Source: Hysterangium stoloniferum (taxonomy: Eukaryota; Basidiomycota; Agaricomycetes; Hysterangiales; Hysterangiaceae). Taken from it: a stretch of 64,000 nt of DNA. The DNA lies in assembly GCA_015178975.1 (NCBI GenBank), contig WHVD01000032.1, positions 682,001-746,000 of the forward strand, written 5' to 3'. Within the stretch, counting starts at the first letter, position 1, and each line of letters opens with the position of its first letter. The notes under the pieces were generated by a model that ran no database searches, was not told where the DNA came from, and saw nothing but the letters and a program-made list of their open reading frames with translations. This document shows positions 34,837-46,395 of the stretch, piece by piece. The translations under genes were made by a program, and so were the position numbers.

Positions 34837-37458
34837 AAAGAACAGGCAGAGTTACATCTACATATGGCTTCATTTGTGCTTAGGGATGAGGAGACACAAC
34901 AGGAGTTCAATAACTTACACGATCAAATTTATGCTGCCTGGCTGCAGAGATCAATCACAGAATATTTTGGGCCAGATACTGCTATACATAGCTAAGGGTC
35001 AAATCTGCTGACACAGTTCGATGTGTCCTATTCGGTCAAAGACTTCAGGGTGAGGGACAATGTCATACCTGGGGACCCTCTTCAAATTGGCAAAGTTGAA
35101 TGTAGGGAACCAGGATTTACTGTTGCTCAAAGCATCATAAACGACCCTGAATGGTTAGGGAAAAAGCTCACTGATGACTGTGCAGACCGTCTTACAGCTG
35201 CAAGAATTATACAACAGCATTGTTGCACACATTTTTCATGAATTGAGTCCATGACAGTGGGAATGTGACACAGAATGGTTTCAGGTATCTTTCGATGGTA
35301 TGCATTGGGTGTATGAAATTGTAGATCACTTACAACCACATTTATACATGGTGATTATGAAACAAGTCCTCTTTAGTGGTGACCGGGAAATGGCACAAGT
35401 GGTTAGCACTGCTATCCCAATGGCAGGGGGGACTACCCAATGGGAAACAGTGGAGGATGAGGACCCACTGAGGTCAGATGGAACTAGTCCAGTGCAGCAT
35501 CTTCTCGAAGCCCTGAAGGAGGGGATTAATCCTGAAGCCCGGTTTAGGGTACATACAGAAGAGTTGGGATTTTGGATATGGGACAAGAGCCACACTGACC
35601 TACCTCTGTTTATGCCCTGGTCTGTGTTCAGGCTGAATGAGAATATGGATGATAAAATAGAGGCTGTCTATGAGAAACACATACCTGGTTTCTCTGAAGA
35701 TATGCCTGCATTTTGAAGGTATTGTCAAGAGGCAATGTGCAATCTTCTGGATTTCTGGTTCCAAGTCTACTATAAGACAAGTGTCTTTAAAGACACAAAT
35801 GGAGTGGAGCGGCAGCAATTCCAAGTTTCCTTTAATACAGGGTTATATGAGATTTGCAATTGTGAATTACGAATGACATACATATGTATACTGTGATGGC
35901 CGACCATCTGCAACATGAGGAATGAATCGTACTTCAGATATTAACTCAGGCAGTATCCAGAAAGGATTTGTTGGAACCTATTGTTTTTGCAAATGCTGCC
36001 AATGTCACCAAGAGGAAAATATTAAGACCTAAAAGGAGTCAATTAAAAAATGGAGGTATTGAAACAGTCGAGCATACTTCAATGCAGCCCAAGGAGTTTA
36101 CTCGGCAGCTGCCTAAACCAGTTGTCATTGAAGCATTTATTAATGGATGACCTGTGAAAGCCCTAATTGATAGTGGGTCACTCACAGATTTTATGTCCAC
36201 AACATTGGTCGATCAGTTAGGAGTTATTAAGGATCCACTGCTCAAACCACTCACCGTGCAATTGGCTGTTCATGGGTTGAGATCTAAGATCAATTATTCA
36301 GCAACCACTCAGTTTGTGTACCAGAACATAAATTGTTCATGTTGTTTTGATGTAGCCAACCTCAATTCTTATGATTTGATTTTAGGGACTCTATTTATTT
36401 TTCAACATGATGTGATGCTTGGCTTGAATCCTACAAGAGTTAACATTGGGTCAGGCCAGCCACTACCAATGGAAGGGGATACCATTGAGACACTGCGGTC
36501 TGCCATTGCTGAAGTTTTTGAGGATGAGCTTGACAGTTTAAAGGCTGAGTTGCGAGCTGAAGCAGCCAACTTAGACCCAGACACTGCACTGACAGGGCTG
36601 CCTCCACTAAGGGCAGTGAATCATACCATTCCGATAATCGATGAGGATAAAATCTATTCATGGTGGCCATCTAAATGTCCAGAAGCAATGAGGGATCTAT
36701 GGCAGGAAAAGAAAACAGTGTACCTGAGGAATGGGAGATGGTGGGTAGCCACGGGTACAAATCCATGTCCTATGCTCATCATACCTAAACCTCCAAAAGC
36801 TGATGGAAAACTGCAGATTCACATGGTAGTGGATAAATGTGAGCAGAACGCTAACACATATAAGCTGACTACACCTTTGCTGGATATTGAAGCCATTCTG
36901 AGGAATATTGTATGGCATAAGTATCCGAGTTTAATAAATGGAAAGGATGTATATGAGCAGATTCGCATGGTGCCAGAGCATGTCCATAGAACATTGTTTA
37001 CCTCTCCTGATGGCACTATGGAAAGCCTAATATTACAGATTGGTGATTGCAATGGGCCATCGACATTGATGAACCACCTATTTGCTCCTTACATTAGTGT
37101 TTTCATGGATGTCTATCTGGATGATATAGTTGTATATTTAGATTCCATTAGCGATTATGTGAGCATTTACACACTGTGTTTAAGGTGCTCCATCAAGAGA
37201 AGCTATACCTGGCTGTCGATAAAATGCACTTGTTTGCTCCAGAATTGCAAGTTCTAGGACATGTGGTAAATGATAAAGGGATAAAAATAGACCCCCATAA
37301 GGTGGACTCAATCATGAACTGGAAAATTCCAATGAACAAGTTGCTTTTGGCTGGGTTTTTGGGGACAGTGGGATACCTTGCAAACAACTGTGAAGGGGTA
37401 AGGATCCTGATGGCCATCCTGGCCAATCAGACAGGGGTAAACAGGCCATGGAGGTGGG
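34837..37458 (+). pseudogene. Gypsy E pol: protease and RT
   Basis: A gag-pol linker region of unknown function (34.84-36.12 kb; frames with ITEYFGPDTAI and QFDVSYSVKDFRV) precedes a retropepsin (VKALIDSGSLTDFMS, catalytic DSG) at 36154. An RT follows with the catalytic YLDDIVVY near 37.11 kb. The 36154-37257 stretch is open for 367 codons. After a short shift near 37180 it continues as LYLAVDKMHLFAPELQVLGHV ... VNRPWRW, where LTR A interrupts. Compared with families A-C this RT belongs to a different Gypsy lineage. Confidence 0.85.
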
Positions 37459-37862
37459 TGTCACGAATTGATTATTTTTCAATAAAGTCGAATAATATTC
37501 TACTAATCGAATTCGAAAGCCTCGTTCGATGAAGTATATATTCGACCTGTCAATGAAGTAAGAGGCTATTACCAGTCACGAGAACTCACGGAAGTATTTG
37601 TCAAAGAAGTTACGACAAGATAGATTACTAATATCACTAATATACAGATATTTCGACTGACTTCCCTCGCTCCTTTCATAGCCCTTTTATGCTTTTCATC
37701 ATATTGTTATGACTATGTTATGAACTAATAATGAAATCATACATGACATCGAAATGAGACATGTTGAAAGAGATTCAATGGTGTTGAATAATGTTCGGTT
37801 TTGTTGAGTTGAATTCAATAAGTCAAAGAGTTGTCAAAAGTTACCTTTGAATGTTTGTGACA
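37459..37862 (-). repeat. Solo LTR A (short form) in Gypsy E pol
   Basis: It starts TGTCACGAATTG and ends ATGTTTGTGACA. The TSD is GTGGG at 37454-37458 and 37863-37867. Excision restores RPWRW-GATEQRAFEDI. It lacks the terminal 26 or so bp present in the other A LTRs, ending at an internal GTGACA. Confidence 0.92.
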
Positions 37863-39180
37863 GTGGGGTGCAACTGAGCAACGTGCCTTCGAAGACATTA
37901 AGCAGATTGTTCAGTCTCATTGTGACAAGTATCAAATTGCATTAGATTACTCACCAGGCATTCCACCATTAATTTGGTAACAGATGTTTGCTTAATGGGA
38001 GTGAGTGGCATCCTTAGCCAAAGGGAAGACGTTCAACAAGTGGCTGTGGTGTCCTTTTGGTCTGGGAAATTTAACTTGGCTTAACAAAACTATCCTGTGC
38101 ATGAACAGGAGCTCCTAGCCATTGTGGAATCATTGAAGCGGTTTCAGCCACAACTGTTGGGGGTAAAATTTTGGATTTGTACTGACCATAAGGGAATAGA
38201 ATATATACTTATGCAAAAAAGTTTGTCCCCAAGGCAGACACGGTGGCTAGATCTGCTAAACAAATTCAATTTCGAGATCCACTATATCCCTGGCCAGTTG
38301 AATACTTTTGCTGATGCACTGTCCCACATTTACAGTGATGAACCACTTGGGACCATTCAGGTGGAAACAGAGTACATAAGTGAGACCCCTGAGGTGGATG
38401 AGGAGGACAGAGGAGTACCTTACAGGCCACAAGGAGGCTGCCTCAACAGTGTGTCAACACCACTGTATACAGGGTTAGCAGCAGCAGTGCTAACAGAGGC
38501 AACCAGACAGTCTATCAGGCTGGCCACATGTCCATGCCCATCATATGCAACACTCACAGGGTTGGAGACACAGGGAAAGAGACGTAAGGAACAATTGGGA
38601 CAAGTGGTGGACAATGCAGATACAGAATGCGCCACAGCATCTAGTTTGCAAGAAGGGCCTGATATGTCAGGCAAGGTTAGTCATCAGGAGGACACTGGAG
38701 ATACCTCACAATTGACAATGGGGATTCAGACAAACTCAGGTTCCAAGTTTCCACTAGCTGGGATAATCCCAGAGGGTCACCCAGGCATCCACATCCCAGA
38801 TGCCCTTCAACAACAGTATGAATTGGATGACTTCTTTTCAAAGATATGGGCAGCACCCCTGGAGTATAAGGGGTTTATGGTACAGGAGGGCCTCTTGTTT
38901 TTGAATTTAGAAAAGGTCAACTTACTGTGTATCCCAGACATTATGGTGGGCAATTGACGGGTGTGGGAAATAATTATCTTGCAGGCTCACTCGATCGTGG
39001 CACACTTAGGGGCAAGGAAAACTGCCACATACCTACGATCTAACATTTGGTGGCCATCTTTAACCAAGGATGTTGAGTTGTTTTGCAGGTCTTGCAGTGT
39101 GTGTGCGATGTCAAAATCAGATACTCAGAAGCCTCAGGGACATCTTCGCTCATTGGAGGTGCCATCACAACCATGGGAGG
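37863..39180 (+). pseudogene. Gypsy E RNase H and truncated integrase
   Basis: RNase H region TEQRAFEDIKQIV and, in 38097-38957 (286 codons open), HEQELLAIVESLKRFQPQLLG, FWICTDHKGIEYI and FEIHYIPGQLNTFADALSH. Then comes the integrase zinc-binding region (AHSIVAHLGARKTATYL ... CRSCSVCAMSK) at 38961-39170. The integrase core is absent: at about 39180 the frame changes to unrelated sequence, so the 3' end of the element, including its LTR, is lost. Confidence 0.83.
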
Positions 39181-41170
39181 CACACCGGGGAACAGAGCTG
39201 TGCCTGGCATGAGCAACACCAAAAGGCTCTAGTGGAAAGGCTGTCTTTACACCCAGACAGGTCCCATAGGCCCCCAACAAGGCACCAACAGCATGATTCG
39301 AGTGCTTCCCGTCACCAGACCAAGCCATGTAAGAGTGCCCCAACACAGTCAGCACCATCTCTTTTGCACGTCGAAATTTTGAAAATCTCAGAATCACATG
39401 GAAATGCATTTTTAAGCATTCAGAGACTCAAAAAAAAAGTCAAAATTTGTAAGTCCTACTACTTGGCAAGGGTGAATTATTTTTCAAGTTTTAAACCTGG
39501 GAACTGGAGGAATGGATTCCAACCCCACGGTGTAGCCAGCATCATGCTGTGAGCCGCTGTGTGGTCGACCTTGCATGCTGAGCAAGTCGATGTCTGGCCT
39601 GTATTGTAGGAATCATGGATGTATGTAGATGCAGTGTCACTCAGCAACTTCTGAGTATGGGTAGAGGAGTTCAAGTGTGGCTAACCCTGTTGTAGGAATG
39701 GTGGATGTAGATGCAGTGTCACTCAGCAACTTCTGAGTACTGGTAGAGTAGCTCAAGTGTGGCTAACTCTGTTAAGACAAGTTTGAGTGCAACTCTCTTG
39801 GTTTGTGAGGTGTGGTATTGGTGAGATTTTATGCTATAGATATTGTCAAGTAAGGAATTTGTAAGAGCTAGGCATCGGGGCCCATAACCTGTTGTAAAAG
39901 TAGGCTATGTGCACAGGGTACAAGTTCCTAAGACAATATCTGGATCAACCTCTTCTGTAGTGCATGCTTCCTGTCTACTTTATACTACTTTGTGTCCATT
40001 GTTCTATCTAAATAGGTGTAACAAAAGATGCATAAATCCACAGCTAATATGCCACTTAGAATAAGGGGGACAATGGGAATCTAAAAATAAATCAAGTGGC
40101 TGTTGTACTCAGCGGTAGTTCAATCACTATGCTTTCTTTTACAACAACACTCAATGTCAAAAACCCCTTTGGTTTTGGAATTAAATCAGTGCAAACTGTA
40201 GCAGAGGTTTGGAATGAACTTACTACAATGTATGATGTTATCTCTGACATTGGTCATTGAAACATAGAAAATACCCTGTTGTCACAAATGGGAATGGAGC
40301 AGGAGACTAGAAGATCTGTACATACATCTGTACTTAACCAGGAGGTCTGGTTCTTAAAGACAAGTGGCTTCAACTTATGTCCTCACATGGACTGTCTAGG
40401 TGCTCTGGTATTTTGAAACAAACAAGAAGTACATCTTGAACAAAAGTAATCAACATTTAGCTAATAATTAGGGGTCCAAAGTCTAAGGTCAAGGAATGGG
40501 TTAAGTCTCAGGCTGGCTGAAGACTAGAGTACAAAAGTAGGATGTTGGGATTCTCATCTTTTCAGGCCCCTGTAACTTGTTTTCACTCTGGCAAATCTCC
40601 AGCATCCTGGTATCAGTATCCCTGACTACAGTATCACTGCCTTTGGCACTCCAATACTTGGTTTACTATAGATTAACCTTTTAGTCATTCCATTCCACTT
40701 CTGTCCTGATGCTTTCCCATTATCTGCCCTATGTATACACATCATTTGCCATCTCAAACTCTTTTTAGTATCTTCCTATTTACTTTGCATTTAGTTCCTA
40801 TCATCCTCCATTTTGTCACTTGCTTCATTTGATCCATTTGTCTTCTTACCTCCATGATCAGCCTCCCAACCACCTATCTTGTTTTAGTATAAAAATTTCA
40901 TCTTGTATACTACAGTTCTTTAGTTCAAATATTGACTAAAGTTCCCCAACTCTTTACTTAATCCTCTTCAAGATGTCTTTGGTCAGCCAAGATTCTTGTT
41001 AAGTGCTATGTCGGGAACATATTCTGGAACTATTGGAAGGTGACTGGAAACTTGGGAACTTTCAGATAGAGTCAGGACATTGGCTTCAGCTTATGTGTTG
41101 TACCCCTATGCAAATGCTCGGAATGTCCTTAATTTCAGAGATGGGATTTACACAGGAAGATTATAGATAT
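39181..41170. other. Degenerate repeat-derived region without a gene
   Basis: No protein or element end is recognised. A unit of about 85 bp (GTAGATGCAGTGTCACTCAGCAACTTCTGAGT core) is tandemly duplicated at 39600-39687 and 39688-39771. Near 40362 and 41085 are diverged copies of the GGCTTCAGCTTATGT motif, pointing to decayed D-like LTR pieces. Confidence 0.5.
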
Positions 41171-41253
41171 TTGACATGAATTGAATTTCTTTTTGACAAA
41201 GTTGAATACCAATTGAATAATATTCTATTTATTGAATTCAGAAGCCTCGTTTG
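41171..41253 (-). repeat. LTR A fragment, left part
   Basis: A diverged reverse LTR A start (AATATTCTATTTATTGAATTC-like) is interrupted at 41253 by an LTR B-like insertion and resumes at 42726. Confidence 0.6.
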
Positions 41254-42720
41254 TGTTAAGGAGTGCACAGAGCTTCTTGGAGGGTTCCAGAGAAACCTGT
41301 GGGAAAGCCGGTAGGACTTGGCTTCAACTTATAGGCTGCACCCTCGTGACATTGTGATGTCCAATTTCAAACAGGTGGAGGGAATCCCAGGGAGTCCGGG
41401 AGTAGTTGATGGTTGAGGGGTCAGGCAGTGATGAGTTGGAGGTTGAATGATAGATGGGTTGGAGCCCATGGGCTCTGACGAGGTAAATAGTGGTGTGTTT
41501 CAAAGAGGAGATTAGAGTGGAAAATGTACTGAGATTACTGGGGGGGATCTAAGCTGATTTTCTGACTGGATTGTATGTACAACATCTGCCAGACTATATA
41601 AACTGTGGAATGTATAACATACCAAATCCAGTAATAATGAAATTCAAACTAGTAATCATGAAACGAGATAAGTAAACACCAAATTTGGTGTTAGGAATGG
41701 AACAGAGTGGAGCAGAGTCCGAAATGTGACAGGTCATTAGACCATAATGGAGGATATCTGAAAACTATTAAGTATACCAAATTCTAATATACTCTAAAGG
41801 TCATTTAAACATCTGGGATGTGATTCAAACATAATTTGGTTTTTAAAACTTTCAAAAAGTTTTAAACTCTTTCGTACATTACAAACTAAAGAATCTTTCC
41901 GGATACGAGTAGACAATAAATAAAAATTAGTAGTTTGAAACACTAATACTTTTAAAAAATAGATACCTTTAGATAGTCCATTCCATGCATATGTATTACT
42001 TCGGAATGGATCTGTCAATCTGAACAGATTTCTACTTGATTCAACATATCCAGAATATATAGGGGGTTTTACTTAATAAAGACAGCTATGGTATGAAAAA
42101 TTTCCAATAATATTTTACATATTTTACATGGAAATAACTACATTACAACTTTTAAAAAACAAAGTACTAATAAAAGTATTAGTAGGTATCTATAAAAGGA
42201 AGGAAATTATATACAATGGAATTTGTTAAATAACTATGGGTTGTATAAGATGTAATATGGAGAACTATTTCTGATGGTTGTCTTTTGATGATATAACTGT
42301 TTCAGAATAGATATCACTATTTAAAGATGGAGTTTTGTAAAAATAAGACTTTTATTAGTAAATATTTGAGATTATAGTAATCATAAACACCCTCCAATGG
42401 GAACAGGGTGGGAGTGGAGTCCAAAATATGACAGGTCATTTGACCATAACGGGAACAGGGCTCAGTTAGAGAGCTGTCAGGTTTTCTGAGAGGAGTCTGG
42501 TGACTGGTACAGTATGTGGGACAGGGTCGGAGATAGACAGGTATGGGTCCTGGCAGTTATTCCAGTGACTGATACATGAAGTAACAAAGGTCGAGCATGG
42601 ACAGGTCTGATGTCTGGAGTCCAGCAGGTATTCCAATAAACTGATGACTGGTGCATGTAGGGTGCGGGTGTATATATGTAGGGTAGGGCCTGGAGTCCGG
42701 CGGGTTTTCTGGTCATAACA
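41254..42720 (-). repeat. Solo LTR of a B-like subfamily, with internal AT-rich insert
   Basis: It starts TGTTAAGGAGTG and ends GTCATAACA. The TSD is GTTTG at 41249-41253 and 42721-42725. It follows LTR B in order but diverges. A 0.64-kb AT-rich insert occupies about 41752-42395. Confidence 0.88.
41752..42395. other. AT-rich 0.64-kb insertion of unknown origin
   Basis: It breaks LTR B-like sequence and is flanked by AATGG on both sides. It is much richer in A and T than its surroundings. A 74-codon minus-strand ORF (42018-41794) is not recognised. It could be a nuclear copy of mitochondrial DNA or a small non-autonomous element with GGAGG/CCTCC ends. Confidence 0.5.
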
Positions 42721-42725
42721 GTTTG

Positions 42726-42995
42726 ACAAAGTCCTGTTGATAAAGTAAGTGGCTAATACTAGATGCAAAGGCTCACTGATGTAATGTCAAAAAGTTATCA
42801 CAATATAAGACTCAGATTATTAATACAGGAACTAATACATATACAGATGGTGGTTGAGATTTTCTGACTGAGGTCCTTCACTCTTCTCATTGCCCTTTTA
42901 TGCCTTTCTTCATTAAACTATGATTATACTATGACCTATGAATGAAATCATACATATATGATATTGAAATGAGACAAGTTGAATGTAAGTTGAAT
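42726..42995 (-). repeat. LTR A fragment, right part
   Basis: It resumes the LTR A interrupted at 41253. The segments CCCTTTTATGCCTTTC, ATGAAATCATACAT and GAAATGAGACA align with the A LTRs. Confidence 0.6.
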
Positions 42996-44374
42996 GTTCA
43001 TTGAATATTTTAAATAAGAATCCTAAGTTAATGGACTACTGACACACTGAATCCCTTATATTTCATAGTTGGTATTTTTAAACTACTGCTAAGTACTTAA
43101 GAATTCCCAGCCTAAGCAATACATCACAATTCCCCAATTCCCCACTTAAGCCCTATTCTAGTCTTAGTACCAACCCTACAGTATGTTAAATTCTATATTT
43201 CTAAGGCTAAAGAAGATGGAACACTGGAGGTCTGTAGAGTTAGAATGTACATACTTGACCAGGAAGTCCAATCTACAGGACAAGTAGAGCTTGGCTTCAA
43301 CTTATGTGTTGTGCTCTGGTATTTTGAAACAAGCAAGTAGTATATAGGTAATAGACTAAAGGTCCACACTTAGTGAAATCAACCAGGAGACCAGAATGCT
43401 AAGAGTTGGAGTGATGAGAATTGTTATGACCCATTCCCAGATACTTCAATCTTCCATAATTATCCAACTTTCCACCCCTGACTCTCCAACCCAACTTTCT
43501 GACCTGACTTCTGACTATGGAACATTTATAGTTCCCATACTTCTGAACCCCATTTTTGTTCCACATTTGGTAACTTGTCAGTTGAAAAGTATTCATTTGT
43601 TTGTTTGTTGTATTCCCATTTCAGAATACTTGCCTTAATCCACCTTATTATCCTAGTTTGTAGTACAAAAATGAAAGAACTTATACATATTAGTTTCCAT
43701 GAATTTGTACTTTACCTTAGATCTGATATTGACTTAGTTTCTTATTCCTTCCTTCTTTCTATATCCTCAATATTCAGAACTCTTCAGAACTCTGAATATT
43801 GTCCTACCTGTCATAATCACAACATTATCACAAAAACATTCAAAAAAACATTCGACTCATCTTTAACAAAATACTCTAACTCAACATTCTATTTGACATT
43901 TTCCACACCCTCATGAGAAGAAAGCTCAACTCAAGGAAACAAGACAGTCAACAGATTGGCAAGGAGAGTATTCGACTTAAGCACAATGTGTGGACCTGGT
44001 AGGCTAGTGTAGCTAAATGAGCAAGTGATGTGATATTGACAATGATAATGTAAATACATGATTTGAGCCTGTATTTATACTAGTCCAGGATCCTGCTTAC
44101 TAAGTAATGTGACTAGGAGAATCAGTCAGTATTTCCCATACTGACTCATAGGTGGATTCAGAGTCATCTGATCAACTATGACTATGTATCTGAGTCATAG
44201 ATCATCCCTACTCACAGCCTATTGATATGACTAGTCATGAGTCAATGAGTCATCTCCCTCAGTATGTAGTCAAGAAGACAAGGCAGATTACATACTACAA
44301 GGGTTAGAGACACCTGATTATGTAATCCATGACTCTGCTGGTTTCCACAGGATTACTATGGCAATGCCACCTAG
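42996..44374. other. Degenerate repeat region
   Basis: No gene is supported. 43399-43596 (minus) has a translation with KYGNYKCSIV like that of 1-70, so it may be a tail fragment of an antisense zinc-cluster gene. A D-like motif (TTGGCTTCAACTTATGT) occurs near 43290. 44.14-44.26 kb holds several TGAGTCA/TGACTCA sites. Confidence 0.4.
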
Positions 44375-45226
44375 TGTTAAGACTGGATACCCTGCCAGAC
44401 TCTGGGCACTAACTTATATGCACCTACACCCTACACGCACCAATTATTGGTTTACTGGAATACCCACCGGACTCCAGACATCGGACCTGTCCATGCTCAA
44501 CCTTCATTACTTCATGTATCAGTCACCAGAATACCCACCGGGACCTGCATCTGTCTATCTCTGACCCTGTCCCACACACCAGTCACTGAACTCCTCTTGG
44601 AAAACCCGACAGCTCTCTAACTGAGCCCCATTCCCATTATGGTCAAATGACCTGTCACATTTCAGACTCCACTCCCACCCCATTCCCATTATGGTCTAAT
44701 GACCTGTCACATTTCAGACTCCACTCTGCTCCATTCTGTTCCTAACACCAAACTTGGTGTTTACTTATCTCATTTCATGATTACTAGTTTGGATTTCATT
44801 ATTACTGGATTTGGTATGACATACATTCCACAGTCTATATAGTCTGGCAGATGTTGTACATACAATTCAGTCAGAAAATCAGCTTAGATTCTCCCCAGTA
44901 ATCTCAGTACATTTTCCGCTCTAATCTACTCTTTGAAACACACTGCTATTTACCTTGTCAGAGCCCATGGGCTCCAACCTATCTATCACTCAACCTTTGA
45001 CTCATCTCTGCCCAACCCCTCGACTTCCACAGAATTCCCGCAGTCAACCCTCCAACCTCACAACCCACCAACTACTCTCGGACTCCCCAGGATTCCCATC
45101 CACCTGTCTGAAATTGGACAACATGATCTCATGAGGGCACAGCCTATAAGCTGAAGCCAAGTCCTACTGGCTTTCCCGTGGGTTTCTCTGGAAACCCTCT
45201 GATAAGCTCCGCACATGCCCTTAACA
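44375..45226 (+). repeat. 5' LTR of a B-like element, plus orientation
   Basis: It starts TGTTAAGACTGG and ends CCTTAACA. The next 16 bases (GTATTTTCTGACTAAG) equal the first internal bases of Gypsy B2 read from its 5' LTR, so this is a 5' LTR plus leader, not a solo LTR. The element is cut there by Gypsy C. Confidence 0.82.
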
Positions 45227-45242
45227 GTATTTTCTGACTAAG

Positions 45243-46319
45243 TGTGAGAGGTACGGCAAAATATACTCCAGAAATATAGTCTGGACAAGCTCATACTATA
45301 TTTCCATTATTATTTCTATTTTTTCTCTATTTTATTATACGCATATAATTAGTTCGATGACCTATGCATTCGGTACATTGACTCTTGTGGGTGCATACAT
45401 GCCAGACTTATGTATTCTAGCGCCAGTAGTTAGAACTCAGTGTCACGAATTGATTATTCTTCAATAAAGTCGAATAATATTCTACTAATCAAACTCGAAA
45501 GCCTTGTTCGATGAAGTATGTATATATTCGCCCTGTTGATGAAGTAAGAGGCTATTACCAGTCACAAGAACTCATGGAAGTATTTGTCGAAGAAGTTACG
45601 ACAAGTAGATTACTAGTATCACTAATTTACAGATATTTCGACTGACTTCCCTTGCTCCTTTCGTAACCCTTTTATGCTTTTCTTTGTATCGTTATGACTA
45701 TGTTATGAACTAATAATGAAATCATACATGATGTCGAAATGAGATATGTTGAAAGAGATTCGATGTTGTCGAATAATGTGCGGGTTTGTCAAGTCAAATT
45801 CAATGAGTCGAAGAGTTGTTGAAAATTACCTTTGAATATTTGTGACAGTTTTGTGACTTGTGACAGTTGTGACACTCAGACACTTTTTACCCTGCAACCA
45901 TGACTTACCCAGACACCCAGTTAGTGTCCTGTAAGTTGTGATTGGGGTATTGTCTCGACCGTCACAGACGTGCTTTAACTACTAGTGCAATCAGAGCTTT
46001 GAACTATACTAGTTGAAACTCAAACCATTATCTCAATCCACACGGACTACATCCACGCTACTCTGTTATTTGACTCTCTCGTTATGCTCTTCAACACTTG
46101 AGCAGTCATTCAGAATCATACTTTACAGTCAATTCTCCTTTATTCGTTTTAGCTCTCTATTCTACTTTAGATAGCTAATTCACTTGACCATATTGAACTA
46201 AACAGTCAATATGCATTTGGTCTGTATTAGACTTAGATAGTCAATACATCATTGTGTCGTACCTAAACGGTCGATATTCTTCATATATAGAATGGTTAGA
46301 ACTTCCACCACTCTTCACA
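45243..46319 (+). repeat. 5' LTR of Gypsy C, interrupted by solo LTR A
   Basis: It starts TGTGAGAGG and ends CTCTTCACA. CTAAG precedes it (45238-45242, presumed TSD). The insert 45441-45874 is LTR A. The internal region follows at 46320 (GTGGTGATCCAGG). Confidence 0.85.
45441..45874 (-). repeat. Solo LTR A in the LTR of Gypsy C
   Basis: TGTCACGAATTG ... CAGTTGTGACA, with TSD CTCAG at 45436-45440 and 45875-45879. Confidence 0.93.
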
Positions 46320-46395
46320 GTGGTGATCCAGGCCAGACTGCTCTTTCCCTATGAAGAAAATGTTACTCTATGACTATTAATTTCTAAGCACGCAA

